Source: Zymoseptoria tritici IPO323
Lineage: Eukaryota > Ascomycota > Dothideomycetes > Mycosphaerellales > Mycosphaerellaceae
Reading direction: 5' to 3'
NCBI RefSeq assembly: GCF_000219625.1
Contig: NC_018215.1
Coordinates: forward strand, 1,054,001 to 1,118,000
Length of the DNA stretch: 64,000 nt
In this document: positions 48,333 to 59,580 of the stretch, piece after piece
How positions within the stretch are numbered: the stretch's first letter is position 1
How the letters are laid out: each line of letters starts with the position of its first letter
Notes under the pieces: model-generated
Told to the model about the DNA's origin: nothing
Databases searched by the model: none
The model's input: only the letters and a program-made list of their open reading frames with translations
Position numbers and translations under genes: made by a program

Positions 48333-48609
48333 TAGCCCCCCTCCTTGCGCAGAGCGTCGCGCTCTAAACGGTTTTACCTCGAGTAAATTCTTTTTAGTGT
48401 TTGCTAAGTTTAATAGCCTAAGGCCTTAATCGGGGTCTACTATAGCTTTAAAACCTAGGCTCGGATCCCTCGAATTCTTCTCTTCTTTAACAACCTTATA
48501 CAGACTTAGTAAGTATAACTTAACCCTATCCGATAGCTAAATAAGTCTAAAAGTGCCCCCTTAAGGGGCATTTGTAGCCTGTATAGTACTAACATAGCAT
48601 TTAGTTCCC

Positions 48610-49564
48610 TTCTAGCCCTATCTTCTACCGGACGACCGCGAATTTTATCGAAAAACCGCTATTCTTACTAAACGACCCTATCCGCGACCGAACGAGCCCG
48701 TTATAGCGCAACCCGCCTTTATCGCGACCTAACGCAAGCAATTCGCCGCTAACGGCATCTTTAAGGGCAATCCGTATGTTAACTGCCTTAGCAAGCCCTT
48801 AAATAAGGCCAATTTGGCCTAGTTCTACCTCTTTGCGCGCGAATCGCCGGACAAGTAGGCAACTAATAATAAGGACGAATATTACCTAAAGTGTTACAAT
48901 TGCTCTAACCGCGATTGTTTCTAGGTATATATACGGGGTTAAAAGGGGGCTTTCGGGGGCTAATGTAGTTAAAAGATGCCGGAACTAGTTAAAGGCGACG
49001 TTACGAGGGCTAATGCGCTCCGTAAGGCCGCTATTGCCGCCGATAGTACTAAAGCGATAGCTACGGCGGCTTGTTCGGCCTACAAGGCGATCTACGTACG
49101 CATTTAGGGGTATGTGTAGTTAGTTTAGGTCTGTTTAGCTCCGTTAACCCCCTTTTAGGCGCTTTAACTCCTTTACTAGTATTAACGGCCTCTATCTGCA
49201 CTAAGGCAAGGACGAATTCGACTAGAAGGGACCGCTTATGCTTAAAAAGCGCGAGAAGTTGCTTGCTAAGGAGGCTATAAAGCGAAAGAGGGAGCTTATA
49301 AGTATTTAGGTCCCTTCTTGCCTAAAAGTGCTCTACTAACCCTAATAGGGTAAAGAAGTGCCCGACACCCCCCGTAAGCGACTTATTCTAGCCTAAGGAT
49401 CTACCGAGGACTGCCTAAGGCGTCGCGTTTAGGCCCTTTCGGCCGCTCTAGATACCGTCTATACCCGTACGGGCGCTAAGAAGGGCTCGAAGGCCTCTGT
49501 TATAGAGGGAGTGCTCCGTCCGACTAAGTACGACCTCTCTAGGGACCTCGAGCCTAAGGAATAA
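48610..49564 (+). pseudogene. antisense accessory ORF of element 2, unknown product, probably intron-containing
   Basis: On the strand opposite to pol, a coherent protein can be followed despite TAG/TAA stops: first block ~48,620-48,910 (PYLLPDDREFYRKTAILTKR…, ending KCYNCSNRDC), second ~48,976-49,095 (MPELVKGDVTRANALRKAA…), third ~49,180-49,564 (…GPLMLKKREKLLAKEAIKRKRE…, …TGAKKGSKASVIEGVLRPTK…DLEPKE-stop). The frame changes between blocks 2 and 3 across a stretch beginning GTATGT and ending CTTTACTAG with CTTTAAC upstream, which looks like a normal fungal intron. No GAG, envelope or other known retroelement domain is recognised; a Cys-x2-Cys-x4-Cys cluster and Lys-rich helix are the only landmarks. 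Confidence 0.5.
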
Positions 49565-49879
49565 GTATATAAGCGCTTTTTTGTGTTTCTTTTGTCTCTT
49601 TTGGCCTCTTTTAGGCCTATTTTAGGACTAATAGGCGCGGTAACGCCCGGGTTATTTCTTTTTACTACGACTTAGCGACTTATAGATTAGATAGAATTAA
49701 AATAACTTTACTGTGCTCGATTATCTCTCGTTATGTAATAATGTCGTCCTTAGGGGCCCGTTTGGCCCCTACTTTCCCCCCCTAGGATTTTACTAGATTC
49801 GTAAAATTCTTCTAAGGTAGAGAAAATTTTTAGGTAACTAGGAACTAGACTAAGGAGTTTATGTAGTATTAACTAGTGT

Positions 49880-52800
49880 CTTTTAGGCCTTAATAGTAAC
49901 TAATAACGCGTTTGTATATCTATCGTGCTAGTCTACCGCCCTTAGTACCCCCCGTGCTTCTATTAAATGCTCTTATCGCAGTAGGGCTAATATAAGTCGT
50001 AGGTTCCTAAGTGTTTTTAGACGCGGGCTAGCCCTTCTACGCGATCCTGTATATCTATCTACCGTATTGTTTCTTACGCTTTAGGATCTTGTCTACTACG
50101 TAAACGTCGGGTTCCTCTAATCGGATCTCCTTTAGGCTATTCTAGGCCCGTTCGGTAATTTTAGTAGGTTTTTCCTCCTCTAGCAGGGAGATATAGAACA
50201 TAGGATAGATGTTTATCGTTTCCGGCAGTTCTAGCGTATACGCGACGTCGTTTACGACTCGCTTAATCCTATATAGGCCGACATACTTATAATCGAGCTT
50301 TTCCGATAGCCGGATAGACTTTAAATATCGAGTAGAGAGGTATATACGGTTGCTAACCTTATATGTTTTCGCAGTTTTGCGAGCATTATAGTATTGTGCG
50401 TATCTCTCCTATAACGCAGCTAGTCTTTTATGCAGCGTTTTCTATAGGCCGATTACTCTATACGCTATTTCCGCCGCACTAGGAGCTTTGCCCTCTAATT
50501 AGGGCAGGTCGGGCTATCTAGCGGCAATTAGATCGCGAACGTTATATGCTTAGAATAGTGTTACCCCTGTTATCGCATAAACGCTATCGTTGTAAGAGAA
50601 TTCGGCTACCGATAGTATCTATACCTAGTCGTCCTGTTCGTAGTTGTAGTACACTCGCAGGTATTGCTTTAGCGTTTGGTTCTAACGCTCCGTCTAGCCG
50701 TCCGTTTAGGGGTAATATGTAGTACTTAGGCCCCTTTAGACCCTAAGGTAGTAGCAAAGCATGCTCTAGAACTTAGATATAAGGATTAGTCCTCTATCGG
50801 ACGTAATTAACTTAGGAGTTCCGTAAAGGCGGAAGATTTCTCTTAGGAAGACCTCCGCGAGGATTTCGGCATTAATGTCTTTCTATACGGGAATATAGTA
50901 GGCTATTTTAGACTACCTGTCTATATCGACGAGGATTAAGTCGTATATATGCCCTATAAACGTACTTAAGGGCAGATCGGTAATAAAATCTAATATTAGG
51001 TCCTCTTAGGGCCCGTTTAGTAGAGTTTCCGCATAGAGTTCTCTATATAGGCTATATCGCCGTAGCTTCGCCCTATCGTATGTCTAGTAGCTGTTTACGT
51101 AGTCCTTAATATATTTTCTTATGTCTAGCTAGTAGAACGACTATTGCAACAGCTCTAAGGTCCGTTTAAAACTAAAGTAGCTAGCTAGGGGATCGTTATA
51201 GTATTAGCGGAGCGCTGCTAGGCGTACTAGGCCCGTAGGCACGTACAGTTTCTGTTCGTAGAAGAGGAATTCGCCTTATATAGCCTACCTTTAGGTCTAT
51301 TCCGGCGGATTCGGGTTATTTATAGCTAGTTCGACTGTCGATGCTATAGGGTTATGTTTTAGGCTTTCGCGTATTATATTAATTAGCGGGGAGTCTAATA
51401 ATTCTTCTATTAGAGTGCTCGCTATTATATACGTTTTGCTGTAGTAGGTCCTAGCGAGCTGCAGATAGTAGGTTATAACTGCTATTATAGACCGAACGGG
51501 GCTAGATTTGGCCGTTATTCCCTTAGACAGACCTAGTTAGTGCCGAAGGGTATCTAATGTAGGAGCACTGTCGCTTTCGTTAATCTACCGTCCCAAGTAG
51601 TCCCTATCTTCTAGGTCTAGGCGTCTGCTTACTCCGTCCGCGGCGGCATTAAGCGACCCCGGGTTGTACTTTATACAGAAGTCGACGTTTAACAGCTACT
51701 CTGCCTATCTTGCTTATCTTCGGCTTAGTTGCTTAGTTGTTATAAACTATTTTAGGTTATAATAGTCTGTTAAGACCTTAATTTAGTACGAAGCGCCCTT
51801 AACGTAGTGTCTCTAGTACTTAAAGGCCTCGACTATAGCGAGAAGCTCTTAATTGTATATGTTATAGTTCCTTTCGGCCGCGTTTATCTTACTAGAGAAG
51901 AAGGCTACTAGGTGCTAGTATATTTTACCCTCCGTTTTATACGGTTAGGACAGTACTACCCCGACGGCGAACCTAGAGGCATCTATTGCGACGCGGATAG
52001 GCAGTTTTAGGTCGAAATGCCGTAAGATAGGCGCTTTAATAAACCTAGTCTTTAACTGCTAGAATGCTTGCACTGCGTTAGGTAGGAGTTCGAGGGGAAC
52101 TAATTCCTCTTTTCTCTGTCGGTATCCGCCTTTAGCACTATTTAGGCCTCTTTCTATTAAGCGGTTTAGTAGGCTAGCTATGCGGGAGAATCCCTTAATA
52201 AACTAGCGGTAGTAGTTTACAAATCTAATAAAGATACGAATGTCCCTAACTAAGGCCGGAAGGGGCTAGTTAGTAATAGCTTAGATCCTTTCTGCCTCTA
52301 TTTCGACCCCTTTTAGAGTTACTACAAACCTAAGGTAGCCGACTTGCCGCTTAAAGAACTCGCACTTTAACAGTTTAGCAAAGAGTCGGTGTCTTCTAAG
52401 TCTCTCGAGGACTATCCTAATGTATTTCTTATAGCTTTCGGCGTCTTGTAAGTATATTAAGATATCGTCGAGGTATACTATAATATAGTAGTCTAGCAGG
52501 CCCCGGAGGGTGTAGTTTATATATCCTTAGAACACTACTAGGGCATTAGTTAGCCTAAACGGGACTATAGTGTACTTAAAGTAGCTATACCTCGTCCGAA
52601 AAGTAGTTTTCTACTAGTCGCTCTTCTTAATTCGGATGCGATAGTACGCGTCTCGTATATCTAGCTTTGTAAAGAACTTTGCCGGCGCTAACTAGTCTAG
52701 CGATTCCTAGACGAGGGGCAGGGCGTATCTATTCTTAATAGTAACGGCATTAAGGGCCCTATAGTCGACGCATAGACGTAGGCTACCGTCCTTTTTCTTT

Positions 52801-54780
52801 ATAAAGAGGATGCCTACCCCCGCTAGGGAGGTCGAGGGGCGGATCTACCCCTTCTCTAGGCTGTCGGCGAGGTAGTTGCGTAGAGTCTCTAGTTCTATTA
52901 TAGAGAGGTTGTATAATAGGCTGTACGGGGCCTCCTTACCTTCTTCGAGGTCGATACTAAGCTTATTCGGCCCCGTCTCGGGGAGAAGGGACTCGTTTCC
53001 TTCTACGAAAACGTCCGCGAAATCCGAGAATTCGCTTAGAAGTTCCGGTTCTTTTAGCGCGTTATCTATATATTAAGCGGTAAGGGCCTAAACGCGCCCC
53101 GAAGGAATGCTGGAGGCGTCCTTCTAGAACTCTTTAGGTAAGACGAGCCTAACCGGCCTCTATTATCTGCCCTTCGTCCCCTTCTAGGTAACGCTTTTGC
53201 GGATAAAGTTTACCCTCGGGTTCTATCGTTCTAGCTAGGGCATACCGAGGACTAGTTAGAACCCGTAGATTCTTCCGACTACGAAGGTTTCTACATATCC
53301 TCTTATATGTCCTTAAGTGTCCGTTACTTTAAACAGGACGCGGCATTCTCCCTAAATAGCTATCCTCTAGCCGTTTAGTACTACGTATTAGGCCGTTTGC
53401 CCTAACTCGGGGCTTAGGCCTAGCTCTTTAGCTACTATATTGTCTATAAAGTTGCTTTGCGCTCTATAATCGAGTAGTACTTAGAGTGTCTTAGTCCTAT
53501 TAGGACCCTACATCTCTACTTTAAGGCGTATTAGCCCTTCCCCTATAGTTCGGGTAATTCCTCCTAGCTCGGCAGCCTTTCTTTAGGCCTCTAAGTACTA
53601 GACTTAACCCGCAGCGGTTAGAGGAGATCTACTATAGGCTCTCCCTTTTCCCGACTAGTCCTTGTTAGGGCATTCCTAGCGCCGGTAGCCCTCTTTACTA
53701 TATGTCTAGTAGGCGGTAGCCGACTTCTCCTTATTAGCCGCCTTCGGGGGGGTTTTAGCCCTTCTCAGCCTACTCGGGGGCTTGTTATTTTTGTTTAGGC
53801 GCCTTCTGTTAGTTTCGTCGACGGAAGTCTTCGCTAAGTGTTTTTTGTTAAATTCCTATATCTATTAGTACGATATATTAGCTCGTTCCTCTGTATCTAT
53901 AAGGGTTGTAAGGGTAACTTAGCCCTATTCGAGCTTATTTCTAACCGCCGGAGTAAGAGCTCCCTTAAATTTATAGATTATCCTAGGAATGTCGGTACAA
54001 CCGATCTTATCCTACTATTCTTTTAGATAGTTTATTAGCCTAGTTAGGGTCCTGTCGCCCTATTTAGCCTTTTTAATATTGTCTATAGCTCTTTAGGTGC
54101 GTTTATCTTTTGTACCTATAGAATCTAGTATTATAAGCTACATATCGCTCTATATTAGCTAAATAGGTGCCTTATCGAGAAGGTAGCGCTTCTAGTACTG
54201 CTTTTAGGGTCTCGCTATCTATTCTTTAGCGAATTCTATCTTTTCTTCGTCGGTAGCTATGCTAACCCGGTTAATTGCTCGGTTAATGTCTTCCTACTAC
54301 TATTCCTAGTCGGCGCGGTTCTTTCCCTCGAAGATATAGGGATTCCGGGCCTTTAGGAGCGCGTTCCTAGGGATAGATAGCCGAACTAGGGCATCGGGTA
54401 GGATAGTAGGGATAGATCCGTTCTATACCTAGGCAATGCGGTCCCTTATAGCCTTGTTACGTGCCTAGAGAAGGCTAAGCTAGAGGAGGCGCTCCTGTCT
54501 AGCAGTAGCGGCCTCTTCCTTACGGATTTGTTTATTAATATCGTCTTCTTCTCCCTTAGGTAGAGTGTCTTCTTCCTATAGAGGGTTCTCTAGTTCTTCT
54601 TCGCCCTTGTTAGCAGCATCCTAGTACCTAATAGGTTCTTCCGGGTTTTTAGGCCCGCCTTCGGCGTCTTCGTCGTCGCTAATAGTAGTCTAAGTAGGGG
54701 TTTCTATAGTCTCCGGGTCGTTAGCGGGTTCGTTCGTACGGCGACGGGTGCTCTTACTTCCTAATAGGCCGGGACGAGAC
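49880..54780 (-). pseudogene. element 2 gag-pol (gag, PR, RT, RNase H, integrase, chromodomain), RIP-damaged
   Basis: Read on the minus strand. Gag knuckle at 53670-53711 reads Y-x2-Y-x4-Y-x4-C where CCHC is expected: two Cys (TGY to TAY) and one His (CAC to TAC) have become Tyr. RT near 52,610-52,700 reads AKFFTKLDIRDAYYRIRIKK, and the catalytic box near 52,455-52,490 reads IIVYLDDILIY, with both Asp intact. The integrase C-terminal part (~50,200-50,330) reads KLDYKYVGLYRIKRVV…LELPETINIYPMFYISLLEE (pieces), the usual HPMFHVSLLEE with His to Tyr. Downstream (~49,920-50,080) VDKILKRKKQYGR…RIA*KG…NT*EP is a chromodomain with its Trp codons now TAG. Confidence 0.85.
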
Positions 54781-54830
54781 GAAGCTATCTCGGAAGTAAT
54801 TCGTCGTACTATAGGGAGGATCGAATCGTA

Positions 54831-55045
54831 TATAAAGGGTGTAGTTAAGAATAGAGTAGTAGTATAAATTACTTTAGAACAGACTCGATTCGATACTCTC
54901 TCGGAAGGAGGAGATTCTATATATCCTTATAATACAGGCGTAATCTAGCTTAAACGAGCTTAAAAGGCCTTAGTAGGGGTGCATATGCCGCTAAGGCAGG
55001 GGATTAGATGCCGATTGTCGGTATTCGGCGGAGGTAGATGTGACA
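54831..55045 (-). repeat. element 2, 5' LTR
   Basis: 215 bp. On the minus strand it begins TGTCACATCTACC and ends …CCCTTTATA, the final CA being mutated to TA in this copy. Confidence 0.93.
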
Positions 55046-55050
55046 GACAC
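55046..55050. repeat. TSD GACAC, right copy
   Basis: Identical to 48113-48117. Confidence 0.9.
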
Positions 55051-56030
55051 GTTGTTAGCTAACAAGGAATGTTTACTAAAGCAACGTCTAACCGAGGGTT
55101 ATAGTTCCTCGACCCTTTCTACCGCCGCCTAAGCGAGCTTCTCGGAGTTCGCTAGCACTTTTTAACGGCATAGCACCCGTAGACTAACGGACAATCGGAG
55201 AACTCTAATTAGTAGATAGAGACCTACCTACGCATATACGTTAACTTCGAATAGGACGACTAGGCTTAATAGCTATAGACGGCGGAGTTCGCTCTAAACA
55301 ACGCTAAATTATCGGCAACTAGTATATTACCGTTTTTCGCGACTCTCGGACGGAATCCTAAAATCTAGGTTCGGCACGTAACCGCTAAGCCTTAGCCGTC
55401 TTCCGCATAGCGCGTTTCTTAAGCGAGTACCGACGAATTTGCGCATAAACTTAAACAAGTTATTTAACATTGCAAGGACAGCATCGCCTACATATAAGGA
55501 CTGTACGACCGTAACGATTAGCGGGCCGTCGCCTGCACGTATCGCGTAGGTAACAGGGTCTAGTTAGACACGCGCAACATTCGCATACGACGAGTAGCGA
55601 AGAAACTAGCCGACAAGAAGGCTAGCCTATTTACGATTAAGGAAGTCCTGTTTACTAACGTTTATAAGCTTAATCTCGGACCTAACGCACGAATCTACGA
55701 CGTGTTCTATACTAACCTCCTTCGCCCTATCGCCGATAATCCTTTCGGCAACTAGCACCGCGACTACACCGCCCTACTACCTAACTTAATTGATAGCATT
55801 AAAGAGTAGGAGGTAGACGAGGTCGTGTCCTTACGAGTTAAGGGCAGATAGAAAAACTTGTACTATATACTACGCTAGAAGGGAGGGGAGTTAACTAAGG
55901 TCTTTAAGCCCGAGGATTTAGAGAATTGCGCGGATCTAATCGTAGACTTTCACTAGCTGCATCTATTAGCACTACGACCGCTTAGATACATACTACCGCC
56001 TAGATAGCAACCTCTCGACACGGACATAAA
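55051..56030 (+). pseudogene. element 1 pol, 3' part (rest of integrase, chromodomain)
   Basis: Continues the integrase cut at 48,117: one frame near 55,130-55,260 reads RLSELLGVR*HFLTA*HP*TNGQSEN (pieces under 20: RLSELLGVR, HFLTA, TNGQSENSN), i.e. the conserved HPQTDGQTEN region with CAG codons turned to TAG. Near 55,855-55,960 NLYYILR*KG and VFKPEDLENCADLIVDFH give the chromodomain core with its Trp as TAG. Stops are TAG or TAA only. Confidence 0.8.
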
Positions 56031-56340
56031 CGGACTTATATATACGGTCGGCCTGTAGCCCGCTGTCGGTTAGACGGTCGATAAAACTTGAAATGGTCGC
56101 GTTGCGCTTCGACTCGGCTCGTGTAGTAGTAATGCAACCGCTAGGTCGTTGTGCAACCCTATTAATAGCCTTCGCTCCTACTCTGTTAAAAATCACAACG
56201 TTAGTATTGCGCGACTACTACTCGGACTTCTTGCTCTGCTCTTAGTTAGTTAGTTCCCGCTTTAGTTCACTACTTTACCGCTCTGCTTTCTGCTTTTATG
56301 CGTCGACTAGAGTTTACGACGCTGTTTTAACGAGGGGATA

Positions 56341-56514
56341 TGTTATAGGGTGCAGCCCTGTTCCTACTCTTAGTACATTTGGTTATGCTTTGTTAGCGTT
56401 CACGAGCAGTCCTCGTCGGTCTTCTACCTTCGACTTCGGACTCTCGTTCCTTCTTTCTTAGTTACAGACACTTTACAATCTTACGTTCGTATTACGTTCC
56501 TAAGTCCCGTGTTA
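56341..56514 (+). repeat. element 1, 3' LTR
   Basis: 174 bp, TGTTATAGGG…CCCGTGTTA; seven RIP-type differences from the 5' LTR. Confidence 0.93.
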
Positions 56515-56519
56515 GTATG
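56515..56519. repeat. TSD GTATG, right copy
   Basis: Identical to 42367-42371. Confidence 0.9.
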
Positions 56520-58185
56520 CCCTCCGATTAAAGTAGCTAGATAGCCTTACGCTAGTTAAGAGGGTATTAAAAACGCTAGAAGATAAGGGCTACTAGCATA
56601 GTAAGCCTCTAAAGGATCGTGCTAACAACCTCCGAGGATTAGCATAGTGCTATCTACAACTGCTACAGATCTTTAAGGATAATAGCGACGTATAGCTTAT
56701 AGACTGCACATATAAGACGCAACGATATAGCATCCCCCTTATAGTAGTAGTTATTCGTACACGCACCGGCATCTACCTACCTATGCTCTACGTCCTTATG
56801 CCGGACGAGACTAAGGAGGGCTTTATATAGGCATAGCAGTAGATTAAACAGTGTCTAGAAGAGCATAGTATCGATAAGCTATTATGTATAATATACGACC
56901 GTAACCGGCAGATGTAGAAGTTATTTAAAGCGGTGTTTCCTAGAGTGCGACACCGGCTCTATATGTAGCATATAAACGTCGCTATTAAGAGCAACGCTAA
57001 TGCGAAGTTTAGTATTAATGTAGTACCTAGAGTCCTTAGTAAGAAGGCGACGACTATACGCAAGAAGGTTACTAAACAATAGCTTAAAGGATATAGAGCC
57101 TGCCTTAATACTACAATACTAGCTAAATTCGAATTATAGTGCGACGTCTATAAGGCTAGCGCTAAGCTGCCCCTTATAGACTCCTTTACAGATAAGGAGA
57201 CGCTATTAATACCGGCTAAGAAGGCAATATAGCTCTACCTCTGCAACTCGTATCTACTAATATAGTAGTAGAAGGAAGAGAAGGGGTTCTACGTAAAGGC
57301 GTAGACTAAGAGTATATGCAGTTATAGCATTATAACAACCTTACCGTATAAGGGTATATACGGCGGTCTAAAGGCATAGCTTAAGTCGGCACGCAAGGAC
57401 ATTTTTAGCTTCTTTAACACTATAGAGCCCTATTACGAGCACCTTATCGATCGATATAAGGCGTCGCTTACAAAGGCTAAGGGCCTTACATCTACTTAGT
57501 TTAGAGGCAAGCCCTTCTAGCATAGAGTAGTAAACGTAGTATATAAGGAAGTACTAAAGATAACCGCTTAGTAGATTATAAAGTAGAAGTAGCATAAGAA
57601 GATAGATAAGCTACCGCTATGCACTTACACCTTTAGGGCTAAGACCGGCATACCTTGTTTATACGAGCTAGGGCTATATCTTAAAGGGTAGGCTAATAAC
57701 TAGCCGCTTACGCTAGACTACACTATATTCGAGAAGGCGTAGATCCTTCCGAGTAGCCGGCTACTACCTAAGATTACGGCGACGACGATATACGACCCCC
57801 TTATGCGTACTAACAAGCGCAAGCTCGAGTAGCAACAATAAGGCTTATAGCGTCTTAAGCGTAAGATAACTAGACCGGAACGGCTTACGTAACAGACTAA
57901 GGACGAGGCTATAGCACTACATAACCGCCGCTACAATAAGGAGCCTAGCAATCTATTATAGCGACTACTACTAAGCTAACGACTCGGCTGTAACTATAGT
58001 AGTAAGGGCGGCTGCAATCCTTAGAAGCGGTAGTGTAGCTACGTAAAGGCTAGTACGTAATGTATAGAGTACTGCTATAGTAATAGACCGTATAGCAACA
58101 AGCTAGCGGTAGTACTAAATAAGGATCTTATAGCTAAACGAGTAGCGGCGGCGGTAAGGTCTTAACTAGCCGCAACACTTATAGC
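56520..58185 (+). pseudogene. MULE transposase, catalytic and C-terminal part (RIP-damaged)
   Basis: Resumes the transposase after element 1. The frame around 56,690-56,760 reads LIDCTYKTQRYSIPLIVVV, the D-x-TYKT motif of MULE transposases with catalytic Asp at 56702. At 56,887-56,905 IIYDRNRQM carries the second acidic residue (family form TDRD). At 56,940-56,985 VFPRVRHRLYM*HINVA fits the family pattern FP-x-LC-x-WHIN, with Trp now TAG and Cys now Tyr. A Cys-rich patch follows near 58,000-58,080 (…GGCNP…, …CIECYSN…). Stops are TAG/TAA. Beyond the LINE insertion the frame seems to continue as a Gln-rich tail to about 59,220. Confidence 0.8.
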
Positions 58186-58198
58186 ACCGCCGTAGCTA
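58186..58198. repeat. LINE target-site duplication, left copy
   Basis: ACCGCCGTAGCTA, repeated perfectly at 58982-58994. Thirteen bases is a normal TSD length for a non-LTR retrotransposon. Confidence 0.85.
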
Positions 58199-58981
58199 GC
58201 GAGAAGTCCGACACGAGGACTCGAGAGAGATACTTCCGCAAAAACGACAGAGAACACAGATACAACTACTCTGTTATCGACTCCGACAATACAAGCATTT
58301 CGTAGAACACGAGAGGGCTAACTACGCAAAAGACGATCTCTTTAGCGTCTGGAAAACCCGATACGAAATAGCAAGACAACGGGAGATTAACAAGGTACCT
58401 AAGAATACAAATAGCTACCTTAGTCGATTTCCATAGAGCTCGCTAGGAAAACATAGGATAGGAGGAAGACGCGCTTTAACTAGTGCCTTCTATACTATCC
58501 TATTAGGACACGGATACCTAAAGTCCTATCTCTATCGCTTTAGACACGTAACGACGCCAGACTGCCTTTGCGGACGACGAGAAACAGTAGAACACCTCGT
58601 ATGTAGCTGCCCTATCTACGATGTATTTAGGCTACTACCGCTACGACAAGCACAATCTCTACTAGAAATAGTAGAAGATAAGGAACTCCGGAAACACCTC
58701 ACTACCTTTCTCTCGGATACAAAGATTGCTTCTAGGTCCTAGCACCTAGCAAGAGGCGAAGACGAGACCGTCTAGCCTACACTCCTTTTACTTTTCCTTA
58801 TCTGTCTTTCTTTAAAGTCCTTCGATACTAGCTGGCTACTATCCTAGGCACGGGTCTTTCCCTAAGGTCAAGAGATACGAGAGAACAACGATTGTACATA
58901 GATAGACTACTGTCGCGAGACAGCCGTCCTACATAGTCATAGACTCCTACAGGACGTAAATGGAACAAACAAAACAAACAA
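58199..58981 (+). mobile_element. 5'-truncated non-LTR retrotransposon (LINE, Tad1-like) tail
   Basis: 783 bp between perfect 13-bp repeats, ending in an A-rich tail (AACAAACAAAACAAACAAA) as LINE copies do. It codes for the C-terminal end of ORF2: a frame reading DDLFSVWKTRYEIARQREI, LTSAFYTILLGHGYLKSYLYR (in pieces) and CLCGRRETVEHLVCSCP, the C-x-C…H-x3-C motif near the end of LINE ORF2 proteins. Only two TAG stops (about 58,429 and 58,739) precede the natural end at 58773-58775. CpA and TpG are still common here, unlike the surrounding MULE. Confidence 0.82.
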
Positions 58982-58994
58982 ACCGCCGTAGCTA
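58982..58994. repeat. LINE target-site duplication, right copy
   Basis: Identical to 58186-58198. Confidence 0.85.
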
Positions 58995-59580
58995 TATTAC
59001 TACGGCTATAGCTATAGCTAATAACACTAGCCTTAGAGCTAGTAGATGCCGCCGCCCTCTAGCTAACGACTCTACTACTACTAGCTCTAATAACATAGGA
59101 CTTAGCAGCACAATCCTTACTAATATTAGTAGTAGAACGCGCCTTAGTAGCCTATTTAATAGGAGCTACCGGACCTCTAGCTATAGCGTTTACTATAGCC
59201 GCGAGCTTTTTAACGTATAAACTACCTCTACTACTACGACCCCTTTAGTTAGCAAAACTAAAGGAGTTTCTCGCGCTCTTATTAGCTTACCGAGAATTAC
59301 CGAATATACCGGCAATCGACAGATCTTACTATAAGAGTAGCCGTTTGCGTAAGTAAGAGATCTACGTAGGCGTTCTAAGGACTTTCTAGCATAGATTTTC
59401 CTTCTACTACCTCTACTACTATAACTACACTACATATATATATATTAATTATACGAGCTTTATCGCACGATGCTATCCTGTTATATACACTATATTTTAT
59501 TACGTTTACTGTTGTAGTTATGGTGTTGTTAACGTCGAGGGCAAAGTAAGGATCTTAGTAGAATTCTGACGTTACCACCT

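Larger units (their letters stand above)
48118..55045 (-). mobile_element. second Ty3/gypsy chromovirus (element 2), inverted, nested inside element 1 integrase
   Basis: 6,928 bp bounded by two 215-bp LTRs and a GACAC duplication. Its genes run on the minus strand, so the 5' LTR is at 54831-55045. A purine tract on the minus strand (AAGGAGGGGGGC, 48335-48346) abuts the 3' LTR. Gag, protease, RT, RNase H, integrase and chromodomain can be followed from right to left. About 1.5 kb between the pol end and the 3' LTR holds an antisense ORF (separate entry). It is the youngest of the two LTR elements because it lies within the other. Confidence 0.93.
42372..56514 (+). mobile_element. Ty3/gypsy LTR retrotransposon, chromovirus type (element 1), RIP-inactivated and interrupted
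   Basis: Bounded by two 174-bp LTRs and a GTATG duplication. Without the nested element it is about 7.2 kb. The order gag - protease - reverse transcriptase - RNase H - integrase - chromodomain is Ty3/gypsy. A purine tract (GAGGGGA, 56332-56338) sits just before the 3' LTR, as expected of a polypurine tract. No clear tRNA primer-binding site was found after the 5' LTR; RIP may have erased it. It inserted into the MULE transposase gene in the same orientation. Confidence 0.93.

Noticed and set aside
58960..59220. 86-codon Ser/Arg/Thr-rich open frame
   Set aside because: It begins in the LINE A-tail, crosses the TSD and runs into the MULE; an artefact of the junction.
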